64,000 nucleotides of DNA from NCBI RefSeq assembly GCF_014647975.1, contig NZ_BMQF01000006.1, forward strand, positions 310,001 through 374,000. The letters run 5' to 3'. The stretch's first letter is position 1. Every line of letters starts with the position of its first letter. The position numbers and the translations under genes were made by a program. Positions 48,966-57,678 of the stretch are shown here, piece after piece. The DNA comes from Streptomyces fumigatiscleroticus (GTDB taxonomy: Bacteria > Actinomycetota > Actinomycetes > Streptomycetales > Streptomycetaceae). The notes below the pieces were generated by a model. The model did no database searches. It worked only from the letters and a program-made list of their open reading frames with translations, and was not told the DNA's origin.

Positions 48966-49661
48966 ATGGAGACCGCCATGCAGGGGACGCCCGGGACACA
49001 GCCGACGGCCACCGCCTACACACCCACCGACCGCACCGTCCCCACCCGCTCCGCGGAGCGGGCCTCCTACGACCGTGAGCTGGTGCACGCGATACTCGAC
49101 GAGGGTTCCGTCTGCCATCTCGGGTTCGTCCGCGACGGCGCGCCGGTCGTGCTGCCGACGCTGTACGGCCGGGTCGGCGAGCGGCTCTACGTGCACGGCT
49201 CGACGGGATCGCGCCCGCTGCGGATGGCGGGCCGGGCCGACGCGGGGCTGCCGGTCTGCCTGACGGTCACCCACGTCGACGCCCTGGTGCTGGCCCGCTC
49301 GGCCTTCCACCACTCGATCAACTACCGGTCCGTGGTGGTGCACGGCACCGCGTACGACGTGACCGACCCCGAGGAGAAGCGCACGGCGCTGGACGCGCTG
49401 GTCGACCACGTCGTACCGGGCCGCTCCGCCGACTCCCGGCCGGCGAACAGGAAGGAGCTGGCCGCCACCGCCGTCGTCCGTCTCGACCTGGACGAGGTCT
49501 CCGCCAAGGTCCGCACCGGCGGTGTGAACGACGAGCCGGAGGACCTCGCCCTCCCCCACTGGGCCGGCCTCGTCCCGCTGCGCAAGGGCTACGACGTCCC
49601 GGTCGCCGACCCCGGTCTGGCCCCCGGCACCGGACTCCCGGACTATCTGGCGGCCCTGTGA
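48966..49661 (+). CDS. PNPOx-family flavin-binding protein
   Basis: This 231-aa protein carries the flavin-nucleotide-binding split barrel (pyridoxamine 5'-phosphate oxidase-like): RASYDRELVHAILDEGSVCHLGFVRDGAPVVLPTLYGR, HGSTGSRPLRMAGRADAGLPVCLTVTHVDALVLARSAFHHSINYRSVVVHG. This larger subgroup is often encoded beside MocR regulators. ATG 48966 (GGAGA upstream) or ATG 48978 are both possible starts; GTG 48948 would coincide with the transcript start. Confidence 0.85.
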   Translation: METAMQGTPGTQPTATAYTPTDRTVPTRSAERASYDRELVHAILDEGSVCHLGFVRDGAPVVLPTLYGRVGERLYVHGSTGSRPLRMAGRADAGLPVCLTVTHVDALVLARSAFHHSINYRSVVVHGTAYDVTDPEEKRTALDALVDHVVPGRSADSRPANRKELAATAVVRLDLDEVSAKVRTGGVNDEPEDLALPHWAGLVPLRKGYDVPVADPGLAPGTGLPDYLAAL

Positions 49662-49683
49662 CCCCCGGACACGGGGAGCCGGA

Positions 49684-49704
49684 GGGGCCCTCGGCGAGGG
49701 CCCC
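49684..49704. terminator. Hairpin between convergent PNPOx and EamA genes
   Basis: Perfect 9-bp stem GGGGCCCTC/GAGGGCCCC with a 3-nt loop, 7 bp before the end of the EamA gene and 22 bp after the PNPOx stop. Confidence 0.65.
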
Positions 49705-49710
49705 CCGCCG

Positions 49711-50661
49711 TCATACGAGCACTTCTCGTTCCTGCCGTGCCCGGGCGCCCCGGGCCTCCGCCGCGGCAAGTCCGCCGACCGAGCCCAGCATCAGCAGGGT
49801 GCCGGTGACCGTGGCCGCCGTCAGGTGCTCGCCGAGCAGGACGACCGCGAGCACCGCCGCCGCGACCGGCTCCAGCAGCATGATCACGGACACGGTGGCC
49901 GACCGGACGACGGCGGCGCCCGCGAAGTAGAGGGCGTACGCCAGGGCGGTGGGAACGGCCGCGATGTAGACCAGCAGCCCCAGCAGCCGGCCCGGTGCGG
50001 CGGTGTGCGGCAGCACTCCCTCGGCGAGGGCGAACGGCAGCAGGCACAGACTCGTGACGGCGAAGGCCCCCACGGACGTGCCCGCGGCGTCGGCCTCCCC
50101 CGACCGGCCCCACCACCGCGTCAGCAGCGTCATCACGCTGTACCCGGCCGCGGACAGCAGCGCGAGCAGCACGCCCCAGGGACGCACGGTCGCGCTCCCG
50201 CCGCCGAGCACGAGCACGCCGAGCCCGGTGAGCGCGCCGGCGACGGCGGCGGCTCCGCCCCCGCCGAGGCGCTCGGCCAGGGTGAGCCGCGCCCCGAGCG
50301 CGATGAGCACGGGGCCCGCGCCGAGCGTGACGACGGTGGCCACGGCGAGTCCGGTCGCGGAGACGGCCGCGAAGTAGGCCGTCTGGAAGACGGCGAGACC
50401 GAGGCCGGTGGCCGTGGCCCGCAGGACCTTGCGGCCGAGCGGCCCGGAGACGGCGGCCGGGGAGGCGGGGCGCAGCAGCCGGGCGGCGAGCAGCAGGACG
50501 AGCCCGGCCGCGCAGCGCCAGAACGACAGGGCGACGGGCCCCAGGTCACTGGTCCGGTAGACCAGGGAGGCGGCGGCGCCCGCGGTGCCCCAGGCGGCAC
50601 CGGCGACGGTCAGGTAGAGCAGGCCTCGCCCGACGGGCAGGCCGGAGGTGGCATTCGACAC
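49711..50661 (-). CDS. EamA/DMT family transporter
   Basis: A 316-aa protein with ten membrane helices and two EamA units ([23 protein letters not shown] and [24 protein letters not shown]). Probable exporter of unknown substrate. GTG 50661 has GGAG 7 nt upstream; the longer frame to 50706 has no ribosome site. It lies next to a Clp-N protein gene but is separated by 213 bp. Confidence 0.87.
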   Translation of the reverse strand: MSNATSGLPVGRGLLYLTVAGAAWGTAGAAASLVYRTSDLGPVALSFWRCAAGLVLLLAARLLRPASPAAVSGPLGRKVLRATATGLGLAVFQTAYFAAVSATGLAVATVVTLGAGPVLIALGARLTLAERLGGGGAAAVAGALTGLGVLVLGGGSATVRPWGVLLALLSAAGYSVMTLLTRWWGRSGEADAAGTSVGAFAVTSLCLLPFALAEGVLPHTAAPGRLLGLLVYIAAVPTALAYALYFAGAAVVRSATVSVIMLLEPVAAAVLAVVLLGEHLTAATVTGTLLMLGSVGGLAAAEARGARARQEREVLV

Positions 50662-50874
50662 GAGTGTTCTCCGCAGAGGTGCAGAAGTTCGGGGAAGGTC
50701 CCGCACCGGCGGGACCGCGGACTTCTTCCGCGGGCAGCACGGTTCGGCCCGGCGGCCTGCCGGGCTCGTTCCGCAGGGCCCGCCTCAGGCGGCCGGAGGC
50801 GGGAGAACGCGTGCGTCCGAATGCATGATCGACAGCCTATGCGGCCGCGCCGGAGCGGGACAACCGCCTCACCT

Positions 50875-51444
50875 TCAGGGCGCGGCCGTACCGATGCGGG
50901 CGAGCACCGTGTGCGGGTCGATCCCGGCCCGGGTGAGCACCTCCGCGGCCCGGGCCTGCGGGTCCACGAGCAGGGCGGCGAGCAGGTCGACGCCGCGGGC
51001 GGGGGCGGAGCCGCGCCGGCCGGCGCGGGCACAGGCGTGCTCCATCGCCGCCGCGGCCAGCGGGGAGTGCCCCGCGGCCCCGGTCACCACGGGTACGGCA
51101 CCGGAGTCCTCGACCGAGTTCCGCCAGCGCAGCCCGTAGCCGATGCTGCGCTGCACGAGGTAGCCCAGCACCTTGGCGATCCGCGGTCCGTCGCCGAGCA
51201 CGGCGCGCGCCTCGGGGTCGTGCTCCAGCAGTGAGTGGAGCAGATGGGCCGTGTCGATCTGCGGGTCCCCGTCCCGGGTCGCCCGGCGCCGGGCGGCGGA
51301 GACCACGGGCGCCAGTCCGGCGCCGGACCGGACGTCGTCGTCACAGGGGGCGGGGCGCCGGCCGTCCTGTTCGCGGGGGACCGGCTGCCGGGGAGTACGG
51401 GGTTGCACGGACCCCAGCCCATCAGCCGGCCGAAACCGGGTCAT
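50875..51444 (-). CDS. Clp N-terminal (Clp repeat) domain protein
   Basis: This 189-aa protein contains two Clp-N repeats without any AAA+ domain: SAARRRATRDGDPQIDTAHLLHSLLEHDPEARAVL and HSPLAAAAMEHACARAGRRGSAPARGVDLLAALLVDPQARAAEVL. Stand-alone Clp-N proteins may bind substrates or regulate ClpC. The N-terminal part is Pro/Arg-rich. ATG 51444 is my choice; the frame opens at 51522 and the start is uncertain because no good ribosome site is present. Confidence 0.78.
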   Translation of the reverse strand: MTRFRPADGLGSVQPRTPRQPVPREQDGRRPAPCDDDVRSGAGLAPVVSAARRRATRDGDPQIDTAHLLHSLLEHDPEARAVLGDGPRIAKVLGYLVQRSIGYGLRWRNSVEDSGAVPVVTGAAGHSPLAAAAMEHACARAGRRGSAPARGVDLLAALLVDPQARAAEVLTRAGIDPHTVLARIGTAAP

Positions 51445-51574
51445 CCCCGGCGGGAACCATTTTCGCGTCCCACGCAGAGCGGACCTCACCCGCCGGAATC
51501 TCCTCCTTACGGAGGAGATCACGCCATTTCCTTCCGGCGACCGTCCGGCGTCCTTCCGAGCGCCGGACGCGCGA

Positions 51575-51606
51575 GGGCGCCCCGCGGACGGTTCCGCGGG
51601 GCGCCC
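51575..51606 (-). terminator. Terminator of the PadR gene
   Basis: Perfect 14-bp stem GGGCGCCCCGCGGA with its complement (51593-51606) around a 4-nt loop, 20 bp after the PadR stop. Confidence 0.75.
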
Positions 51607-51626
51607 TGTGCACGGCGGGGAGGCCG

Positions 51627-52271
51627 TCAGTCCTCGTCGGCGAGGATCAGGTACAGCTTCTTGCGCGCGTCGTTGATGACGGTGAGCGCCTTCTCGCGCT
51701 GCTCCTTGCTGCCGGTCTTCCAGACCTGGCCGAAGGCCTCCATCAGCCCGAAGCCGGCCTGCCGTACGTCGTTCAGGGCCTCCCAGTCGACCCCGCGCGA
51801 GGCCTCCTCCCAGGGCGCCTCGGGGCCCTGCTCGGCGGCGGCGCGGCCCGCCTCGGTGAGCGAGAACAGCTTCTTGCCGCCCTCGGACTCACTGGCGATC
51901 AGGCCCTCGTCCTCCAGCAGCTGGAGCGTCGGGTACACCGAGCCCGGGCTGGGCTTCCACGCTCCGCCGCTGCGCTCGGCGATCTCCTGGATCATCTCGT
52001 AGCCGTGCATGGGCCGGTCCCTCAGCAGGGCCAGGATCGACGCGCGTACGTCACCGCGCCGTGCCCTCCCCCGGGGACCGCCACGTCCTCGCCCGCCCCA
52101 GGGGCCGGGGCCGAAACCCGGGCCGAACGGGCCGAAGCCGCCACCGGGGCCGCCGGGGCCGCCGCCCGGCCCGAAGGGGCCGAAGGCCGCACGCCGCCCG
52201 TCGAAACCGCCCCGGCCGCGCCGGGAGGGGCCGCCCTGTCCATGTCCACGCTCGTATCCGTGGGTACGCAT
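51627..52271 (-). CDS. PadR family transcriptional regulator
   Basis: This 214-aa regulator has a Gly/Pro/Phe-rich N-terminal tail of about 70 residues, then the PadR winged helix (RGDVRASILALLRDRPMHGYEMIQEIAERSGGAWKPSPGSVYPTLQLLEDEGLI) and a C-terminal dimerisation helix. The long Gly-rich tail is common in Streptomyces members. ATG 52271 has GGAGTGA upstream, whereas ATG 52301 lies about 6 nt after the predicted transcript start. The promoter contains a short palindrome, a likely autoregulatory site. Confidence 0.9.
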   Translation of the reverse strand: MRTHGYERGHGQGGPSRRGRGGFDGRRAAFGPFGPGGGPGGPGGGFGPFGPGFGPGPWGGRGRGGPRGRARRGDVRASILALLRDRPMHGYEMIQEIAERSGGAWKPSPGSVYPTLQLLEDEGLIASESEGGKKLFSLTEAGRAAAEQGPEAPWEEASRGVDWEALNDVRQAGFGLMEAFGQVWKTGSKEQREKALTVINDARKKLYLILADED

Positions 52272-52313
52272 CGCACTCACTCCATTCCTTCGTTGATCCA
52301 TCGCGATGCCTCA

Positions 52314-52342
52314 ACGATATATCGGTTCCTATCGTCTGACAA
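52314..52342 (-). promoter_or_regulatory. PadR promoter with CGATATATCG palindrome
   Basis: Minus strand: -35 TTGTCA (52342-52337), 17-nt spacer, -10 TATCGT (52319-52314). The palindrome CGATATATCG (52315-52324) overlaps the -10, and a second TATCG arm lies in the spacer. Typical place for an autorepressor. Confidence 0.65.
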
Positions 52343-52439
52343 CCCCCTGCCGATACGGCCGCCCGACCTGCCTCAGGGAAGTCCGCTCAAAGCGTGTGTG
52401 CCCCAGGCCCTGCCCAACGGCAGCCGAAGACGCTCTCCA

Positions 52440-52720
52440 GATCCAAGGAAGTCCAGCTCGAACGCCGAAAGCGCCTGGTCACCGAATGCCCATTCCGGTG
52501 TCGCTACGAGCGGGTCGACACGTCCGCTGAGCATTTCTCCTTCACGGATCTGCCTTGTCTCGCCGGCCGGCTGGCTCTTTCGGACCCCGCCGCGCCGCTC
52601 TCCGGAGAACGCGGTTGGCACATAACCCGCGACTATGTGGCAGCCTTCTTCGACCTTCACCTGCGGGCATCCCGCAGCCGAGCGGCCCGCCGGGAATGCT
52701 CCGGCGGGAGAGCCGCGGGC
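52440..52720 (+). pseudogene. 3' remnant of an alpha/beta hydrolase (PAF-acetylhydrolase-like)
   Basis: The frame reads DTSAEHFSFTDLPCLAGRLALSDP, then APLSGERGWHITRDYVAAFFDLHLR, which closely follows the C-terminal part of secreted Streptomyces alpha/beta hydrolases, including the catalytic His in the AEHFSFTD loop. After DLHLR the sequence continues in the +1 frame (GHPAAERPAG, compare G-IPQPLLDGP), so a frameshift is present. No upstream domain with the GxSxG nucleophile exists; the gene is truncated and dead. The rest of the gap (52721-53073) holds short GC-poorer frames I cannot support. Confidence 0.55.
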
Positions 52721-53073
52721 GGTGATGGACGCCGTCGGCGGCTCTCCCGGCGTCACCCCGGCCCCTGGATGCGGAGATGAACGTCTTCTCCGCCCGGTAC
52801 CACTGGCGGAGTCGTCCGAGGACAGCCCGACGTGGTACGGGGGGGGATCGAGGTCCCCTTCGCGTCGAGAAGACGCTCGTAGTCACGCGTGAACGCATCC
52901 GTCTCCGCACCACCACCGCGGAGACGCACTCCGAGGCCGCAGAGGAGGTTGTGCCGTCGGAGACACGCAAGAAGAGATGACCCGAGCCGCGCTGCCGCCG
53001 CGCTGCCGGGGCGGAAACCGCCCCGGGAGCACGACAATGCGGGGGGGGTTGCGGGACAAGTGGACCATCGGCC

Positions 53074-54162
53074 ATGTACGCCAGGGGAACCGCCCGACCG
53101 GCGCAATCGTCGGTTACGGATGTGACCGAAGTGACGCCCACGCTGCCTGCCGACCACCGGGAACTGATCTCCGACCTGTCCGGGATCGTCAGCGACTACC
53201 CGTATGCGGATCCCGAATCGACCCTCTCCGTCCTCGCCGGCGACGCGGCGGAGGCGCTCGGCCGCGTGGCCACCCCGCAGGGCCGCCGGGAGCGGACCGG
53301 GTACACGATCCTCCTGCACGCCACCTGCTGGTACGTCTCCGCACGCATCTTCAGCAAGTCCCTGTTCGCATCGTACGTACGGGTCTTGGAGGGGTTCCGT
53401 GCGCACCTGGACCGGGCCTCCTGCGCCTGCCCGGCCGACGCCCACCCCGCGGAACTGGACTCGGAGTACGAGGTCGAGGCTGGGGTGAGCATGCTGACCG
53501 AGGCCGGACGGGTCGCATTCGCCGAGGACTACGCTCTCGACGATGAGGAGTCGGCGGCGTTCGACTGCGAGGGGTTCCTCGCGGACCTCGCCGATGAGGC
53601 CCTGGGCCGCTTGCGCGAGGCACACGAGGAGCTCTTCGGCGGCATCGACGTCTCCCACCTGGACGCGCAGTTCGTCCGGGACGACGGCCGCCTCGACATC
53701 GTCGCCATGCAGGAGGCGATCAGCCGTAGCTGGGAGGACAACACTGGCCCGGTCGCCCTGTGGTCCGCTCGCCGTTGGCTCACCGGGCAGATGCGGGACG
53801 AGGAGCGGATCGGCGTGTTCCTGTGCCTGTGGATGGGCATCGCCCAGTCGTACGGGGGTCTGCCGCCCTCGTACGCGCGCGACCTTGCCGCCGCGCTCGC
53901 CACCATCGACCTGGACGTCTCCTGCGAGCATCCGCAGCACCCCTGGTCCACCGCCGATTCCACCGTGCGGTCCCGGTACCGCGCGGTGGTCCACCTGTAC
54001 GCGCCGGACGACCACCCCGACACCCCGGTGCCCGCCGAGTTCTCGGCGCGCGAGCTGTGGGAGTGCCCGGTGCAGTACGCCCAGTTGGCACGCAAGGCGT
54101 TGGACGACCTCGCCGGATGGCGCACCATGCGCGGCGGCGACGACGAGGACTGGGAGGACTGA
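53074..54162 (+). CDS. Hypothetical protein, 362 aa
   Basis: I do not recognise a family. The protein is acidic and mainly helical, with Cys-containing segments (FRAHLDRASCACPADAHPAEL, CEHPQHPW) and a WLTGQMRDEERIGVFLCLWMGIAQSYGG stretch that may be a buried helix rather than a membrane span. It ends RGGDDEDWED. ATG 53074 has no ribosome site; GTG 53119 or 53128 are alternatives that would remove a non-conserved-looking leader. It lies between a hydrolase remnant and a 20-bp repeat array, so recent rearrangement here is possible. Confidence 0.6.
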   Translation: MYARGTARPAQSSVTDVTEVTPTLPADHRELISDLSGIVSDYPYADPESTLSVLAGDAAEALGRVATPQGRRERTGYTILLHATCWYVSARIFSKSLFASYVRVLEGFRAHLDRASCACPADAHPAELDSEYEVEAGVSMLTEAGRVAFAEDYALDDEESAAFDCEGFLADLADEALGRLREAHEELFGGIDVSHLDAQFVRDDGRLDIVAMQEAISRSWEDNTGPVALWSARRWLTGQMRDEERIGVFLCLWMGIAQSYGGLPPSYARDLAAALATIDLDVSCEHPQHPWSTADSTVRSRYRAVVHLYAPDDHPDTPVPAEFSARELWECPVQYAQLARKALDDLAGWRTMRGGDDEDWED

Positions 54163-54220
54163 GCGTACGGGGCCGCTTCGGCGCCCGTCACGCTCCCGGT
54201 CCCGCAGTGGCGTACGCAGT

Positions 54221-54294
54221 GGGACCGATCGAGGTCCAGCGGGACCGGTCGAGGTCCAGCGGGACCGGTCGAGGTCCAGCGGGACCGGTCGACG
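54221..54294. repeat. 20-bp tandem repeat upstream of phzF-like gene
   Basis: Three units of GGGACCGGTCGAGGTCCAGC (the first with A for G at position 8) at 54221-54280 and a fourth partial unit to 54294. Each unit holds GGACCGGTC and AGGTCC half-palindromes. The array ends about 90 bp before the phzF-like ATG. Confidence 0.9.
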
Positions 54295-54344
54295 TTCGTT
54301 GAGACAGGATACCGTCGCGGGAAAACCGGTCCAGGACTCCCGGA

Positions 54345-54381
54345 TTGGCCTTGGCCTGCGGCTTCGCCGAGCCCTTAGCGT
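54345..54381 (+). promoter_or_regulatory. Promoter of a leaderless phzF-like gene
   Basis: -10 TAGCGT (54376-54381) ends 6 nt before the ATG at 54388. A TTGGCC at 54351-54356 gives a 19-nt spacer; a second TTGGCC is at 54345. No ribosome site is present. Confidence 0.45.
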
Positions 54382-54387
54382 CGGGGC

Positions 54388-55197
54388 ATGCGCATTCGAA
54401 TCGTCGACGCCTTCACCGACCGGCCCTTCGCCGGCAACCCCGCCGGGGTGCTGCTCCTCGACGCCTTCCCCGGCGACGACTGGCTCCAGAAGGTGGCCCT
54501 GGAGGTCAACCACGCCGAGACCGCGTTCGCCCACCGCCTGCCCGGGGGCGGCGAGGCCGACTGGGCGCTGCGCTGGTTCACTCCCGCCACCGAGGTCGCG
54601 ATGTGCGGCCACGCCACCCTCGCCACCGCCCATGTCCTGCACACCACCGGTGCCCACCAGGGGCCGGTGCGGTTCGCCACCCGCAGCGGCGTGCTGACCG
54701 CCACGCCCGGCGAGGACGGCTCGATCACCCTGGACTTCCCGACCGCGCCGCTGACCGAGGCCGATGTCCCCGAGGGCGTCGCCGAGGCCCTGGGCACCGA
54801 GCCGCGCGCGGCCCTCGACACCGGCCCGAACCTCGGCGACCTGCTGCTGGAGGTCGCCGACGAGAAGACGGTGCACGCCCTGACCCCGGACCTCACGGCG
54901 CTCGCCGCCCACTGCGAACGCGGCATCATCGCCACCGCCCGCGCCGAGGACCCCGCACGGGGCTACGACTTCGTCTCCCGCTGTTTCTTCCCCAACGTCG
55001 GCATCGACGAGGACCCGGTCACCGGCAGCGCCCACACCGCGCTGGCCCCCTACTGGTCCGAACGCCTGGGCCGCGCCGTCCTCACCGGCCTCCAGGCCTC
55101 ACCCCGCTCCGGCCGGGTCCGGACCGAGGTGCGCGGCGACCGCACACTGCTGAGCGGCCGCGCGGTGACGGTGATCGACGGCGAACTCCTCGCCTGA
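54388..55197 (+). CDS. PhzF family isomerase/epimerase-like protein
   Basis: This 269-aa protein has the PhzF two-lobed fold pattern: IVDAFTDRPFAGNPAGVLLL, the catalytic Glu44 in NHAETAF, RWFTPATEVAMCGHATLATAHVL, and SRCFFPNVGIDEDPVTGSAHTALAPYW. PhzF relatives isomerise or cyclise small metabolites. No other phenazine genes are nearby, so a phenazine role is unlikely. It is preceded by a 20-bp repeat array and ends at a strong bidirectional terminator. Confidence 0.9.
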   Translation: MRIRIVDAFTDRPFAGNPAGVLLLDAFPGDDWLQKVALEVNHAETAFAHRLPGGGEADWALRWFTPATEVAMCGHATLATAHVLHTTGAHQGPVRFATRSGVLTATPGEDGSITLDFPTAPLTEADVPEGVAEALGTEPRAALDTGPNLGDLLLEVADEKTVHALTPDLTALAAHCERGIIATARAEDPARGYDFVSRCFFPNVGIDEDPVTGSAHTALAPYWSERLGRAVLTGLQASPRSGRVRTEVRGDRTLLSGRAVTVIDGELLA

Positions 55198-55205
55198 CGC
55201 AGACA

Positions 55206-55246
55206 GCGGTAAGGGGCGTACCACAGTGGTGTACGCCCCTTACCGC
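55206..55246. terminator. Bidirectional terminator between phzF-like and CPBP genes
   Basis: Perfect 16-bp stem GCGGTAAGGGGCGTAC with its complement (55231-55246) around a 9-nt loop, between two convergent stops. Confidence 0.85.
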
Positions 55247-55257
55247 GCCTCGACCGG

Positions 55258-56058
55258 TCACGCCGTCGGCAGCCACCCCACCTTGCCGGCCAGCAGCGCG
55301 TACCCCACGAACGCCCCGATGTCGAGCAGCGAGTGCGCCACCACCAGCGGGCCCACCCGTCCCCAGCGCCGGTACAGGTACACGAAGACCACGCCCATCA
55401 CCATGTTGCCGACGAAGCCGCCGATGCCCTGGTAGAGGTGGTACGAGCCGCGCAGCACGGAACTGGCCACGAGCGCGGTGCCCGGCGTCCAGCCCAGCTG
55501 CCGCAGCCGGCGCAGCAGATAGCCGACGACGATCACCTCCTCCAGGACGGCGTTCTGCACGGCCGAGAGGATCAGCACCGGATACTTCCACCACACGTCG
55601 GGCAGCGCCTCCGGCACCACCGTGAGGTTGAAGCCGAGGCCCCGGGCCGCCAGGTAGAAGGCGATGCCGGTGCTGCCGATCACGGCGGCGACCACGGCGC
55701 CCCGGCCCAGGTCCGGCCAGGGGCGGGTGCGGTCGAAGCCGAGGGTGCGCAGGCTCTCCCGCTCGCGCAGCAGGAGGTGCGCGACCAGCGCGACCGGCAC
55801 CAGGGCCGCCGCGATGTCGAAGAGCTGCCAGGCCAGGTCCAGCCAGGGGCGGCCCGGGGCGGCGGACGCGTTGAGGGTGGCCGCCTGGTCCTTCAGCCCG
55901 CCGGGCTTGGTGACCGATCCGACAAAGCTGATCAGGGCCGACACCCCGCTCGCGCCGAGCGAGAGCCCCAGCACGAGCAGGGTCTCGTCGCGCAGCGCCC
56001 GGCGGGTCAGCCGCCCCTGCGGGAAGGAATCGGCCCCGGGGCCCGCCTCCGCCTGCAC
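55258..56058 (-). CDS. CPBP family intramembrane glutamic protease
   Basis: This 266-aa protein has about seven helices and the CPBP/Abi motifs EEVIVVGYLLRRL (motif 1, catalytic Glu pair), RGSYHLYQG (motif 2, His) and VAHSLLD (motif 3). The Arg usually seen in EExxxR is replaced, a feature of this actinobacterial subgroup. Bacterial CPBP proteins process or immunise against peptides or serve as membrane chaperones. GTG 56058 has GGAGG upstream. No bacteriocin-like gene was seen nearby. Confidence 0.87.
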   Translation of the reverse strand: MQAEAGPGADSFPQGRLTRRALRDETLLVLGLSLGASGVSALISFVGSVTKPGGLKDQAATLNASAAPGRPWLDLAWQLFDIAAALVPVALVAHLLLRERESLRTLGFDRTRPWPDLGRGAVVAAVIGSTGIAFYLAARGLGFNLTVVPEALPDVWWKYPVLILSAVQNAVLEEVIVVGYLLRRLRQLGWTPGTALVASSVLRGSYHLYQGIGGFVGNMVMGVVFVYLYRRWGRVGPLVVAHSLLDIGAFVGYALLAGKVGWLPTA

Positions 56059-56160
56059 ACCTGCCTCCAGTCGAGTGATCGCCGCACGGAGCGGGATGCC
56101 TCCGTCTTCGGCGTCACAGCTTGCCCGACCAGTATGAGGCGGGTGTCGGCGGCCCCCGCC

Positions 56161-57678
56161 TCAGCTCAGCGGCAGCGGCTCCGGCAGGCCCACCGGCCAG
56201 GTGTGCACCGGGTCGCCCTTGTGCATCAGCTCGCAGTAGCGCCGGGTCGTGGCGGCCAGCGCGGCCTCCCGGGGCAGGCCCATCTCCAGGGCCTGGTGGA
56301 ACGTGGCCGCCTGCCAGGAGGCCCCGTTCACCCGGCGCCGGCACCGCTCGTCGATCACGCCGAGATACAGATCCCGGTCGGCGGGCTCGACGCCCCAGGC
56401 GTCCAGACCGGCCTCGGCCAGTGGCAGCAGCTCGTCCCGGACCAGGCTGACGGCGTCGATCTGGGCGGTGCCGCCGTACCGGCCGCGCCGGGGCCACTCG
56501 AAGCGGGCCTCGATGCCGTGCCGGCACGCGGCCTCGAAGTTGGCGGCGGCCGCCTCGAACGGCAGCCGGGTCCACACCGGCCGGGACTCCTCCGCCAGGG
56601 CGCGGACCAGGCCGTAGTAGAAGGCCGCGTTGGCGACCACGTCGATGACGGTGGGCCCGGCGGGCAGCACCCGGTTCTCCACCCGCAGGTGCGGGGCGCC
56701 GTCGGCGAGGCCGTAGACGGGGCGGTTCCAGCGGTAGACGGTGCCGTTGTGCAGGACGAGTTCGGCGAGCGTGGGCACGCCGCCCTTGTCCAGCACCTCC
56801 AGCGGGTCCTCGTCGTCGCAGATGGGCAGCAGTGCCGGGAAGAAACGCAGGTTCTCCTCGAAGAGGTCGTAGGCGGAGGAGATCCACCGCTCCCCGAACC
56901 AGGTGCGCGGGCGCACCCCCTGCGCCTGGAGCTCGGGCGGGCGCGTGTCGGTGGACTGCTGGAACAGCGGGGGCCGCGACTCCCGCCACAGCTCGCGCCC
57001 GAACAGGAAGGGCGCGTTGGCGCCGACGGCGATCTGCGCCGCGGCGACGGCCTGGGCCGCGTTCCACACATCGGCGAACCGTGCCGGAGTGACCTGGAGA
57101 TGCAGCTGCACGGAGGTGCAGGCGGCCTCGGGCGCGATGGACTTCGAGGTGCAGCTGAGGCGTTCCACGCCGTCGATGTCGAGCCGGAAATCCTCGCCGC
57201 GGGCGGCGACGATCTGGTCGTTGAGCAGCGCGTAGCGGTCGACGTCGGAGAGGTTCGAGGAGACCAGGTCGTCCCGGTCCAGCGTCGGCAGAATGCCGAT
57301 CATCACAATTCCCGCGTCCAGCTCACCGGCTTTCCGGTCGGCGTAGGCCAGCGAAGTACGGAGTTCCTCGGTGAGCCGGTCGAAAACCCGCCCGCCGAGA
57401 CGGTGCGGAGCGATGTTGACTTCCAGATTGAACATGGCGAGTTCTGTTTGGAAGTCACGGCTGGCGATCCGTTCGAGGACCTGCGCATTCATCATTTTCG
57501 GCATGCCGTCCGCGCCGACGAGATTCAGTTCGATCTCCAGCCCCATGAGGTTCTTGGGACGATCGAACCGCTCCGTTGCCAGGAGTCGCTCCAGACCCGC
57601 CAGGCATCGCCCGAGCTTGTCGCGGTAGCGCCGGCGATCGGACAGGTCGAACGAGCCTGCCACGACCTTCTCCCCCAT
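56161..57678 (-). CDS. Glutamate-cysteine ligase family protein
   Basis: This 505-aa protein resembles the GCS2/EgtA-type carboxylate-amine ligases: NLMGLEIELNLV near the N-terminus (the Glu-rich metal site), FNLEVNIAPHRL, SVQLHLQV and FYYGLVRALA. Streptomyces use mycothiol and ergothioneine rather than glutathione, so the product may be gamma-glutamylcysteine for another thiol or a different amide. ATG 57678 has GAGGAGG upstream; longer frames reach 58131 without a site. Base composition of its 5' third is lower in GC than its neighbours. Confidence 0.8.
   Translation of the reverse strand: MGEKVVAGSFDLSDRRRYRDKLGRCLAGLERLLATERFDRPKNLMGLEIELNLVGADGMPKMMNAQVLERIASRDFQTELAMFNLEVNIAPHRLGGRVFDRLTEELRTSLAYADRKAGELDAGIVMIGILPTLDRDDLVSSNLSDVDRYALLNDQIVAARGEDFRLDIDGVERLSCTSKSIAPEAACTSVQLHLQVTPARFADVWNAAQAVAAAQIAVGANAPFLFGRELWRESRPPLFQQSTDTRPPELQAQGVRPRTWFGERWISSAYDLFEENLRFFPALLPICDDEDPLEVLDKGGVPTLAELVLHNGTVYRWNRPVYGLADGAPHLRVENRVLPAGPTVIDVVANAAFYYGLVRALAEESRPVWTRLPFEAAAANFEAACRHGIEARFEWPRRGRYGGTAQIDAVSLVRDELLPLAEAGLDAWGVEPADRDLYLGVIDERCRRRVNGASWQAATFHQALEMGLPREAALAATTRRYCELMHKGDPVHTWPVGLPEPLPLS

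Noticed and set aside
52777-52980. 67-codon frame in the hydrolase-remnant gap
   Set aside because: It has no codon bias, overlaps other equally long frames and matches nothing I know.
54388-55197. Phenazine biosynthetic cluster
   Set aside because: Only a PhzF-fold protein is present; no phzA/B/D/E/G-like genes are in the window.
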